Positions 26,474 through 33,477 of a stretch of 64,000 nucleotides of DNA are shown here, one piece after another. How positions within the stretch are numbered: the first letter of the stretch is position 1; the number at the start of each line of letters is the position of its first letter. The position numbers and the translations under genes were made by a program. The stretch is from Peribacillus simplex (GTDB lineage Bacteria; Bacillota; Bacilli; Bacillales; DSM-1321). The notes beneath the pieces are model-generated. The model saw nothing but the letters and a program-made list of their open reading frames with translations. It searched no databases and had not been told where the DNA came from. Location: positions 2,508,001 through 2,572,000 of the forward strand of contig NZ_CP126106.1 of NCBI RefSeq assembly GCF_030123325.1, written 5' to 3'.

Positions 26474-26660
26474 ATTATATCAGTAGCCAGGGTAGGACGT
26501 ACGGGTGCGTGGGACTTGATCCCGTGAACTAAACTGTCCGGCCCCCTACTTGTAGAAACATGTTTGAGGCTGGTTGGGACGTAGATCTCGTATAACAAGC
26601 GAAGCTATGACACTGCATGGAGGACTAGGGGTACTGGTTAGTAAGTAGAGGAGGAAAAAA
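26474..26660 (+). ncRNA. Candidate bridge-RNA region of IS110 element A
   Basis: About 190 bases upstream of the transposase, able to form several GC-rich stem-loops (for example GTGGGACTTGATCCCGTG at 26508-26525). IS110-group elements encode a bridge RNA in this left-end region. The segment contains ACGGGTGCGT (26501-26510), identical over 10 bases to the hairpin repeat at 26410-26419, and TGAACTAA (26525-26532), like the sequence to the left of CT in other repeats. No structure was computed. Confidence 0.5.
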
Positions 26661-26662
26661 CA

Positions 26663-27865
26663 ATGAATCCAGTTGTTGGTCTGGATGTGGCAAAAGGAGA
26701 GAGCCAAGTACAGGCATTTTTAGACCAATCTAAACCGTATGGGAAGAGCTTTTCAATGAAGCATACCAAGGAGGAATTGGATCAATTTTTAGACTTTCTA
26801 AAAGAAGTTGAAGAGGTGGCAGGGCAGATGCCTATGGTCATTTTAGAATCTACAGGGCATTACCATTCTCCCGTTATTCAATACTTGGAGGAACAAGGGA
26901 TTCTATATATCTTACTAAATCCGATTATTTCTTATCAGGCAAAGAAGTCCAGTTTACGGAAGGTAAAAACAGACGCTATCGATGCGTACCAGTTGTGTGT
27001 GCTGTATTACAAGGAGGATTTTGAACCTCATAAAATTAGAGGAATTCAGCTTTTAGACCTTCGTAATTTGTCCAGACAACAGGAAATCGTAACGAATATG
27101 TATGTGGAGGCTAAACTTCAGTTTCACACCATTTTAGATCAAGTGTTTCCTGAATACCGGAAGGTTTTTGGGGATCTATATTCGAAGGTTTCTTTATTGA
27201 TGTTAAAGGAATATCCTACTTCAGAGGCGGTATTAACGGCCGGAGAAAGTAGACTAGCAGAGAGTGTAATAGAGTTCTGTCCTAGCAGATCGGGTGAATG
27301 GGCGTGGGAAAAAGCAAAAAAAATAATGAATTCCGCATCTCGAAATCCATTTCAAAAAAACGTGTATGAAAGTCACGTAATCAATCTTCGTATGTATATT
27401 GAGTTGCTTTTTCATTACCAGGGACACCTTTCTGATTTGGAAGATCGTATAGTGGCCCTGGCAAATGAAATGGAAGAATATAAGATCATCCAATCGATTC
27501 CCGGTATCGGAGAAAAAATCGCAGCCACGATTATCTCAGAAATTGGTGAAATCGATCGGTTTAATCATCCGAAAAAACTGGTTGCCTTCGCTGGAGTGGA
27601 TCCAAGTGTTCACTCATCGGGTAAGTTTACGGCAACCATTAATCGTATTACCAAAAGGGGTTCGAGCAGACTACGTCACTCTCTGTATCTTGCCGTACTA
27701 TGCGGCATAAGAAGTTCAAGGAACAAAAAGCTTAAAGCCTTCTATGATAAGAAAAAATCAGAAGGAAAACCTGCCAAAGTGTCAATCGTTGCCTGTATAA
27801 ATAAGTTACTTCATTGGATTTATGCTATATTAAGCAGAAAAGAAACGTTCCTAGATTTAGCCTAA
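26663..27865 (+). CDS. IS110-family transposase (DEDD RuvC-like)
   Basis: A 400-residue recombinase. The RuvC-like N-terminal domain has the DEDD pattern: Asp in VVGLDVAKGE, Glu in VILESTGHYHS and Asps in KTDAIDAY. The C-terminal transposase_20-type domain has QSIPGIGEKIAATI and a conserved Ser region around GVDPSVHSSG. The ATG follows GAGGAGG. The frame is complete. It recombines DNA under guidance of a structured RNA in characterised relatives. Confidence 0.93.
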   Translation: MNPVVGLDVAKGESQVQAFLDQSKPYGKSFSMKHTKEELDQFLDFLKEVEEVAGQMPMVILESTGHYHSPVIQYLEEQGILYILLNPIISYQAKKSSLRKVKTDAIDAYQLCVLYYKEDFEPHKIRGIQLLDLRNLSRQQEIVTNMYVEAKLQFHTILDQVFPEYRKVFGDLYSKVSLLMLKEYPTSEAVLTAGESRLAESVIEFCPSRSGEWAWEKAKKIMNSASRNPFQKNVYESHVINLRMYIELLFHYQGHLSDLEDRIVALANEMEEYKIIQSIPGIGEKIAATIISEIGEIDRFNHPKKLVAFAGVDPSVHSSGKFTATINRITKRGSSRLRHSLYLAVLCGIRSSRNKKLKAFYDKKKSEGKPAKVSIVACINKLLHWIYAILSRKETFLDLA

Positions 27866-28233
27866 TTAACGGTTTTGTGAAACAGAGAAAAATCCTTCCA
27901 AAAGGGTTTTGGAGGGCTATTTGGCATGGCCAAAAATAGTATATCATAAGGGAAATGAAAATATTAGAGAAAGATATTGACATCCTATTAGCTGGTTTAG
28001 TTCATTAAGGATAACCAAAACTAATCAAACTATATTATAAAAACTGGATACTAATCACAAGAAAAGAATAAGGGCTGTTAGGTATTTTTTTATCAAACTT
28101 ATTTTCAAAGCTACACAGGCGGCTATTTCTAACGAACATTAAAGAACCGTCAATAGACCTGTTTTTTTGTGCGAAAGAAGGATAGTCACCAAGTTTCGAC
28201 GAATATATCAATATACTTTTTGGAGGTGTTGAT
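27866..28233. other. Right end of IS110 element A and adjacent intergenic DNA
   Basis: The first 120 bases are the probable right end of the element, containing an imperfect CCTTCCAAAAGGG hairpin. After 27986 comes GCTGGTTTAGTTCATTAAGG, the tail of a degenerate hairpin repeat. The rest, up to the TTGGAGGTG ribosome site of the next gene, shows nothing recognisable. Confidence 0.45.
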
Positions 28234-28419
28234 ATGGCGATTTGTTGTGGAGAGTGTCACGTTGAATTAAAGAGTGATGATTATGTCACATTAGATGAAT
28301 TTAGCACGATGAGGCACACATATTGCGGTTATGATCTTATTGCCGATCTGATCAAAGACATTGGGACTTACCGAAATATCAAAACAAAGTATTGGTTTTC
28401 CCGTGAGCGCACTAAATGA
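28234..28419 (+). CDS. Small Cys-containing hypothetical protein
   Basis: A 61-residue protein beginning MAICCGECHVEL with a further HTYCGYD, a possible single zinc-binding site. ATG follows GGAGGTGTTGAT. Its stop overlaps the start of the next gene (ATGA), so the two form an operon with a ribbon-helix-helix protein, typical of plasmid or integrative-element cargo. Confidence 0.65.
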   Translation: MAICCGECHVELKSDDYVTLDEFSTMRHTYCGYDLIADLIKDIGTYRNIKTKYWFSRERTK

Positions 28420-28922
28420 AAATCGGGGAAATCTTGGAGTTAATTAAAACTGATACACCAGCGAATATTGACAAAAAGGCTGATGTTCATCTTTCAGAAA
28501 AATTACTAAGAAAAGCATTGAAAAAAGCTGGTTATGAGTATAGAAATTCAGGAGAAAAAGGCTGGTATTTCGTTGGTGAAGGTGACGAGGAAACGGTACA
28601 AGAGCAGCTTATTTATGACTTTGCAACAGCAGGAAAAGCAAAGGCGAACGTTTCAACTAATGTAAATAAAGAACCTATTAACGATACCAACCAACGTTCT
28701 AACGTTGGCATAAAACGTGGTAAAGAACAGGTCAAACAAGCGAACGAACAATCAGCACCAACCATAGAACGAACCAACATTATAAGAAAACGTTCTTCAT
28801 TCGATATGGATGTTGAACTTATGAAGGAACTAAAAATACAAGCAATCATTCATGATAGGACGGTTTATGAACTAGTTGAAAGTGCCGTAAGGCACTATTT
28901 AGCTGAATTAAAGGGAAAATGA
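28416..28922 (+). CDS. Ribbon-helix-helix DNA-binding protein
   Basis: A 168-residue protein. The first 75 residues form a small alpha/beta domain (LSEKLLRKALKKAGYEYRNS) like those of plasmid-type regulators, followed by a low-complexity linker rich in N, T, Q and K. The C-terminal 45 residues (KRSSFDMDVELMKELKIQAI and onward) look like a ribbon-helix-helix domain. Such proteins often act as copy-number, partition or conjugation regulators. Its own coding sequence contains the palindrome at 28691-28708. It is co-translated with the small Cys protein and followed by a terminator. Confidence 0.72.
   Translation: MKIGEILELIKTDTPANIDKKADVHLSEKLLRKALKKAGYEYRNSGEKGWYFVGEGDEETVQEQLIYDFATAGKAKANVSTNVNKEPINDTNQRSNVGIKRGKEQVKQANEQSAPTIERTNIIRKRSSFDMDVELMKELKIQAIIHDRTVYELVESAVRHYLAELKGK
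28691..28708. promoter_or_regulatory. Palindrome inside the ribbon-helix-helix gene
   Basis: CCAACGTT-CT-AACGTTGG has perfect 8-bp arms, and AACGTT also occurs nearby at 28647. Ribbon-helix-helix dimers bind short dyads, so it may be an internal operator. Alternatively it is a by-product of the codons for NQRSNVG. Confidence 0.35.
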
Positions 28923-28972
28923 TATGGCTGTGAAATAAAGTCACGATGTTTATAATAAAGTTACACCGTATT

Positions 28973-29009
28973 ACCCCTTTGGATAATATCCTCTAAAGGG
29001 GTGTTTTTA
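28973..29009 (+). terminator. Rho-independent terminator
   Basis: ACCCCTTT (28973-28980) pairs with AAAGGGGT (28995-29002), extended inside by GGATA/ATCC pairing, followed by GTTTTTAT. It ends the two-gene unit. Confidence 0.8.
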
Positions 29010-29066
29010 TGTCTAAAAGATAAAGTACATCTGAAATTTAAAAATGGATCAAGGGTAATAGAGTTG

Positions 29067-29117
29067 TTCCGTTAAAGGGCGCGATTCTTTAATAAGAATT
29101 ACTTTTCTTAATGAACT
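29067..29117 (+). repeat. Dispersed hairpin repeat, copy 5, left part
   Basis: CCGTTAAAGGGCGCGATTC with CTTTAATAAG: TTAAAG and CTTTAA pair around GGCGCGATT, the same hairpin that opens copy 3. It continues TTCTTAATGAACT and is cut there by IS110 element B; the repeat resumes at 30890. Confidence 0.75.
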
Positions 29118-29507
29118 CCCTCAGTTTAATAGATAATGCTCACGAATACTCGCTTATTCGCAGGATTTCAAACCACATGGTATAGGTTGCTTCAGATGAA
29201 CGAAAGAGATAGGACCGTTTTGATAAGATGAGGGCAGATTGAAATAGGGGATCTGTTGAAAATCCCATATTATTACATATACTGCACGTATTCTCCACGC
29301 TGCCCCTGGAGGCTTTCCCTCCCATGTCTCAACGGGTCATAATCCTATGCCCTTTCATTCCTTCGTCATGCCTATCCAAGGGGTGAAGGCCGGTTTTGCT
29401 AACAGAACGGGTCATTGCCCTTTTGTTCATTACATCCAGTACTTCGTGCTTTCTTTGAAATCCTACGGATAAGCCAACTTTCGTTATATAACAATGTGAA
29501 TGTAAAT
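29118..29507 (-). ncRNA. Candidate bridge-RNA region of IS110 element B
   Basis: 390 non-coding bases lie downstream of the transposase, as in the IS1111 subgroup where the guide RNA is on that side. A 10-base word, AACGGGTCAT, occurs twice (29331-29340 and 29406-29415), and its first seven bases equal the sequence right of the CT core in the occupied repeat. No fold was calculated. Confidence 0.4.
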
Positions 29508-30782
29508 TTACGCTGCTAGTTGTTCAATTGAGAAGATCATTTCCGGTTTATAGGCAGAGCCATTACGAGCTATCCCTACTAGGACACGGGCGAGTTTTCC
29601 ACAAAGTTTCATGATGGATTTCATTTTCTTAATCTTCTTCACTTTAACATTATTCGAGTGTAGGGCTTTAAACTCAGGGTTATTCATCACCAGACTCATG
29701 GTCGCAAGGAAGATGTAACGCCGCAGGCGTGATCTTCCACGTTTGGAAAGAACAATTTGGCCTTTCCACTTCCCAGAGCTTGCTTCAGCGAGATGCAATC
29801 CTGCATGACGAAGGAGCGCATTCCCGTGAGCGAACCCACTCAAATCTCCAGCTTCTCCTAAGATTCCCGCTAGTGAAATCTCGCTGATTCCTTTAATGGC
29901 AAGTATTTGCTTAACGAATGGAATCTGTTCCAAGACGTTTGTGACTTCTTGCGTCACTCTTTCGAGTTGGGATGAAGCGAGATCATATTCCTCTAATAAC
30001 TGTCCCAAATGAAGTTTATACGCATCAAGGGCTTGTTTCGTACCAATTGAACGCTTGGCCAATACAAGCAGGGAACGGGCTTTTTTATGCCCGGAATGTC
30101 GCTTCATACATGATTTCCATCCGGTTACGATATCTTGAGGCTGTAAGGAACATAATTCAGCTGGGGTAGGAAAGAGGCGTAGGGTTGCGATTGCCCCTTT
30201 ACATGATACGTCTTTAAACACTTGCCGGAGCTCGGGAAAGACAACATCCACCCAGCGATTAATTTGGTTGATGGAGCTAACAAGACGCTTAACGATCACA
30301 TCTCGGTTAGCCATAAGGACACGAAGTTTTTCAAATGATTCTGAAGTGGAACGAACGAAGGCATAGTAGCCATTCTTCACCATATCAGCGATGACAAGGG
30401 CATCTTTTTTATCACTTTTGGATTGCGTATTATCACGATTTTCTTTGTTTCTTTTGACATGGTGAGGATTGACGGTGACGACATCCATGTTTTGTTTGAC
30501 TAGCCACTTTGAAAGGTTTATCCAATAATGGCCGGTAGGTTCCATTCCGACTATCGTTGTGTCTAGATTTTTCATTTGTTTTAGTTCCTGGATCCAGTTT
30601 AGTAAGCTAGTAAAACCCTCCTCGTTATTTTCAAAAGAAAGGGGTTTCCCGACCACAATGCCCCGAAAGTTTACAGCACGGGCCACGTGTACGTGTTGGG
30701 CAATATCCACACCAACAACTAGATGTTGATCCGTAATTCTCTCAATTAGTTGATTTTGTTTGTTTTGCATTTTAAAATTCAT
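29508..30782 (-). CDS. IS110-family transposase
   Basis: A 424-residue DEDD recombinase. Asp in VVGVDIAQHVH, Glu in VGMEPTGHYW, and Asps in SDKKDALVIADM; the C-terminal domain has ILAIKGISEISLAGILGE and a Ser-containing HLAEASSGKWKG. The frame is complete. It is distinct in length and sequence from the other two transposases here. Confidence 0.93.
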   Translation of the reverse strand: MNFKMQNKQNQLIERITDQHLVVGVDIAQHVHVARAVNFRGIVVGKPLSFENNEEGFTSLLNWIQELKQMKNLDTTIVGMEPTGHYWINLSKWLVKQNMDVVTVNPHHVKRNKENRDNTQSKSDKKDALVIADMVKNGYYAFVRSTSESFEKLRVLMANRDVIVKRLVSSINQINRWVDVVFPELRQVFKDVSCKGAIATLRLFPTPAELCSLQPQDIVTGWKSCMKRHSGHKKARSLLVLAKRSIGTKQALDAYKLHLGQLLEEYDLASSQLERVTQEVTNVLEQIPFVKQILAIKGISEISLAGILGEAGDLSGFAHGNALLRHAGLHLAEASSGKWKGQIVLSKRGRSRLRRYIFLATMSLVMNNPEFKALHSNNVKVKKIKKMKSIMKLCGKLARVLVGIARNGSAYKPEMIFSIEQLAA

Positions 30783-30889
30783 AGTAGGGCTTCCTCCTTA
30801 AGATTTTGAGTTAGATTGGTCTCTATACTCGTATCTTACTGAGGGGCTCTATTTTTTTCAAACCTGATATTTAACGATCTACAGGAATG

Positions 30890-30940
30890 CTAACGGGTGC
30901 TTTACTTCAATGAGGGAGGTTGGTGAAGCAACCCTTTTGT
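30890..30940 (+). repeat. Dispersed hairpin repeat, copy 5, right part
   Basis: CTAACGGGTGCTTTACTTC, then a stem GGTTG/CAACC (30918-30933) with CTTTTG, the terminator-like part. The GGGGCAG hairpin that should follow is not recognisable. Confidence 0.65.
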
Positions 30941-31020
30941 TATGCAACTGATATGAACGAAACTGTCAACCCACCACACCCAAATGTTTTTAAATGGTGT
31001 TTCATGCAGCTATGAATAGA

Positions 31021-31140
31021 GTTATTCCTTGTTCAACTTATAAACCAAATATCCTTTCGGATTTAGCTTGTCAAGGGCGCACTTTCCCTTGATAAGCTAA
31101 ATCGAAATGGATACAATTCTAAAAGTTGAACAAGGATAAC
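31021..31140. repeat. 120-bp near-perfect palindrome (MITE-like)
   Basis: The outer arms GTTATTCCTTGTTCAACTT (31021-31039) and AAGTTGAACAAGGATAAC (31123-31140) are reverse complements apart from one extra base. The inner arms ATTTAGCTTGTCAAGGG and CCCTTGATAAGCTAAAT also pair, around CGCACTTT. The whole folds into one long hairpin without coding capacity, like a miniature inverted-repeat element. It touches IS110 element C on its right side. Confidence 0.75.
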
Positions 31141-31142
31141 CT

Positions 31143-31398
31143 TAAAAACTTGGCACGAAGGCAAAAACGTTGACGGTGGTATACAAACTGATATGCGTGG
31201 GTTGGTTACCACATTTCACTCCATCCGTCACGGAGCTGCCTCGGACTAACGGCGCACGTTCAGTCCCTAGACCTAGTGCATAGTTGCACATGAGGGTTCT
31301 CCTTCCGGGGGGGTGCCTTCGAGCCAAATCTTCAATTCTAAATCACAAAATTATGATTCGATAAAATCATTTATTACATAATCTTACTTTCGATCTAC
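31143..31398 (-). ncRNA. Candidate bridge-RNA region of IS110 element C
   Basis: On the plus strand GGACTAACGGCGCACGTTCAGTCC spans 31243-31266 with GGACT and AGTCC pairing, so the loop displays CTAACGG. The right junction at 32639-32650 reads GACTAACGGTGC: nine identical bases, one mismatch, then GC. As minus-strand RNA, the loop would carry the complement of the target next to the CT core. Further stem-loops flank it. No structure was computed. Confidence 0.55.
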
Positions 31399-32526
31399 TT
31401 AAGCAACATTCGATACACTTACTTGCTTATCCTCAATGGCACAACCGATAGCCCAAATAAAACCAAGTAATTCTCTGGCTACTGCAACAACAGCTACTTT
31501 TCCACCTTTTCCTTTAGCAGAGATGCGATGATATTTCATATGAAGACGGTGTTGAGCTTTCCAAGCAATACGTTTTGCCTCTGGATCTTGACCTTCTTGA
31601 CGTTTAAGCAATTCACCTTTAAGAGATGGTCGATGGCGATAAGACCAACAAACTTCTACTATGGAACGACGAATTTGGGAGTTTCCGGTTTTCGTAATGG
31701 AACCTTGCCAACGACTAGACCCACTCGAGTATTCCTTTGGAACAAGTCCAGCATAGGACATCAGTTGTCTTGGGTTTGAAAAGCGAGAAAACTGTCCAAT
31801 TTCAGCTACCAAAGTAACAGCTGTGACTTCTGCGACTCCTCTTAATGTTTGAAGAGCTTGAATTACCGGAGCATGTTCACATTGAATAGCTTCTTCATGG
31901 ATCTGAGCTTCGATACGTTTCATACGATCTTCAACTTCATTGATTGCATGAAGATATTCTTGAAAAACAATACGTTGAGAAGCTCTTTCAAATGTTAATC
32001 GTTTTAACCATTCACGATGTTTTACGGACCAATTTCTAACTCCTTGCGGAGGACGTATTCCATGGCGAAGTAAGAAGTGAACAAGTCTCTGGCGAGAACT
32101 TTGTAAATCCTCACGAGCATCATGACGAGCACGAATTAAGTCTCTCAATGCTTCATGATCTTCATCTGGAACCCATACAGAAGTAAGCTCTCCAGCGCGA
32201 AGTAGCTGAGCTAATCTAATAGAATCTCTTTTATCTGTTTTCACACGATCGCCCGATCGCTTTGGAATAAGGGAGGGTGCGACAACCATACAATCAATGT
32301 CCATAGATAGAAGAAATCGATAAATTCCATACCCAGAAGATCCTGCTTCATAACATACTAATAGGCTTTCAGGCTTCCCTAACTTTTTCATCAATTTGCG
32401 AATATCCTCTGGTTTATTTTGAATAGTTCCATGAAATCTAGGTTCACCACGACCAGAATCAGCAATCGCAACAGCAATTGAATCTTTAGATACGTCTAAA
32501 CCAACAAATTTTTGAACATCCTTCAT
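31399..32526 (-). CDS. IS110-family transposase
   Basis: A 375-residue DEDD recombinase. Asp in FVGLDVSKDS, Glu in VCYEAGSSGYG, Asps in KTDKRDSIRLA, and the C-terminal LRGVAEVTAVTLVAEIG with Ser-rich KEYSSGSSRWQG. The frame is complete and starts at ATG after AAGGAGCCGAT. It is the third distinct IS110-type transposase within 6 kb. Confidence 0.93.
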   Translation of the reverse strand: MKDVQKFVGLDVSKDSIAVAIADSGRGEPRFHGTIQNKPEDIRKLMKKLGKPESLLVCYEAGSSGYGIYRFLLSMDIDCMVVAPSLIPKRSGDRVKTDKRDSIRLAQLLRAGELTSVWVPDEDHEALRDLIRARHDAREDLQSSRQRLVHFLLRHGIRPPQGVRNWSVKHREWLKRLTFERASQRIVFQEYLHAINEVEDRMKRIEAQIHEEAIQCEHAPVIQALQTLRGVAEVTAVTLVAEIGQFSRFSNPRQLMSYAGLVPKEYSSGSSRWQGSITKTGNSQIRRSIVEVCWSYRHRPSLKGELLKRQEGQDPEAKRIAWKAQHRLHMKYHRISAKGKGGKVAVVAVARELLGFIWAIGCAIEDKQVSVSNVA

Positions 32527-32640
32527 AATATCGGCTCCTTTTCGTGTGTAGCTCTACACTTGGTTTTTTATTTTTGGTAGTAACATTATGACCAAGTGCA
32601 ATCTACGTTAAGCGATGGGAGCCGTTTTCGTTCATTATGA

Positions 32641-32667
32641 CTAACGGTGCAGTTTAGTTTAATAAGG
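32641..32667 (+). repeat. Dispersed hairpin repeat, copy 6 (3' part)
   Basis: CTAACGGTGCAG followed by TTTAGTTTAATAAGG. CTAA and TTAG pair around the loop. The left half of this copy lies on the other side of IS110 element C. Confidence 0.6.
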
Positions 32668-32748
32668 ATTCTTTTAATATGGTGAATTTTTTATCTAAAA
32701 AGGAAAGAAGCTTACTAATCTAAAAGACGATAATAACACTATTCCAAT

Positions 32749-32976
32749 TTAAAAATAGCCTTCGTGTATATATTTAAAGTTCAATGTTCCTATAACTTCA
32801 AAATCATCTTGATGAATTTTCATTAATATTTCTTCAACACCATTTTGTTCATAACCTCTTCTAAATTGTACATTCCACCATTCTTCTTTGGAATTAGATA
32901 TAACTACACCTATCTGTCCGATTAGTTCTTTTGAGGTAAATCTACAACTTTTCACTACAACTATACTATTTATCAT
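32749..32976 (-). CDS. Small hypothetical protein
   Basis: A 75-residue protein that begins MINSIVVVKSCRF and contains GQIGVVISNSKEEWWNVQF, a beta-rich pattern like a small SH3/KOW-type barrel. ATG follows GGAGGGAAG. No family assigned. It is isolated between repeats and reads opposite to the CapA gene. Confidence 0.55.
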   Translation of the reverse strand: MINSIVVVKSCRFTSKELIGQIGVVISNSKEEWWNVQFRRGYEQNGVEEILMKIHQDDFEVIGTLNFKYIHEGYF

Positions 32977-33446
32977 ATCTTACTTCCCTCCAATGATATT
33001 TCACAGTCCAATAGAAATGATTTAACACTTTTTCTAAATCATTCGTACCTTTTATAATAATATTTTTATAATATTCTTTATACTATGTGAAATCAATTTT
33101 TTTAACAAAGCAGATAAGAGAAAACTTCCCATGGAGTATGTTATTGAAAATGGTTGATATCAACGGTCAGGGGTGCTGAGGCAGCCTTTTTCTTATGTTT
33201 CTTTGAAATAAAGTTTGATCAAATTGCTACTTATAACCTTGATCAACCAACAAAAAGAAAATGCGTGTTTTGAAGTGACAGACAAGTGCTTTCAGATACT
33301 GTAGGCATATCAGAGATAGCAAGCACATCTGACATAGTAACCCATGATATGTCTAACTTTTTCCTATTTCGGACTCTGTTTCAAACAAATGATGTGTTCA
33401 TTTTAAATATCAAAAAGATATTTTTGTTGTTATTTCCTAAAAACAC
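32977..33446. other. AT-rich intergenic stretch with a degenerate repeat copy
   Basis: No gene is seen. A degenerate copy of the dispersed repeat lies at 33154-33193. The remainder is AT-rich with TATAAT-like runs near 33050-33085. Confidence 0.4.
33154..33193 (+). repeat. Dispersed hairpin repeat, copy 7 (degenerate)
   Basis: ATCAACGGTCAGGGGTGC, then TGAGGCAGCCTTTTTCTTATG: the terminator stem with its T-run is kept with one mismatch, while the flanking hairpins are degenerate. Confidence 0.45.
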
Positions 33447-33463
33447 CCTACTATAATAGTAGG
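33447..33463 (+). promoter_or_regulatory. Operator-like palindrome over the CapA-gene promoter
   Basis: CCTACTAT-A-ATAGTAGG is a perfect 8-bp dyad containing TATAAT (33452-33457) and touching the AGGAGGT ribosome site. A bound repressor would block both promoter and leader. As RNA it could also hide the ribosome site. No clear -35 was found. Confidence 0.45.
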
Positions 33464-33477
33464 AGGTAGCATTTGCC

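Larger units (their letters stand above)
26472..27986 (+). mobile_element. IS110-family element A
   Basis: It contains one transposase and about 190 bp of non-coding DNA before it. Proposed borders are the CT at 26472-26473 and the CT at 27985-27986, each followed by ATTA. Removing the element leaves a degenerate AGCTGGTTTAGTTCATTAAGG that matches the tail of the dispersed hairpin. IS110 elements lack terminal inverted repeats and use a CT core, so borders depend on this restoration and are less certain than for element B. Confidence 0.6.
29118..30891 (-). mobile_element. IS110-family element B, borders defined
   Basis: A 1774-bp insertion. The left junction reads AATGAACT-CCCTCAG (CT at 29116-29117) and the right junction reads GGAATG-CTAACGGGTGC (CT at 30890-30891). 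Removing one CT-bounded unit restores CTTAATGAACTAACGGGTGC, the same string type found intact in copy 3 at 24176-24195. A CT core is the known IS110 target dinucleotide. The transposase reads on the minus strand with 390 bp of non-coding DNA downstream of it. Confidence 0.85.
31143..32642 (-). mobile_element. IS110-family element C
   Basis: A 1500-bp element between CT at 31141-31142 and CT at 32641-32642. Excision gives GATAACCTAACGGTGCAG then TTTAGTTTAATAAGG, a recognisable member of the GGGGCAG-type hairpin repeat. The transposase is on the minus strand, with about 256 bp of non-coding DNA downstream of it and 114 bp upstream. Confidence 0.72.

Noticed and set aside
31142..31327. 61-codon minus-strand frame downstream of IS110 element C
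   Set aside because: It falls in the structured non-coding flank that fits a bridge-RNA region, and the protein is low-complexity with no ribosome site.
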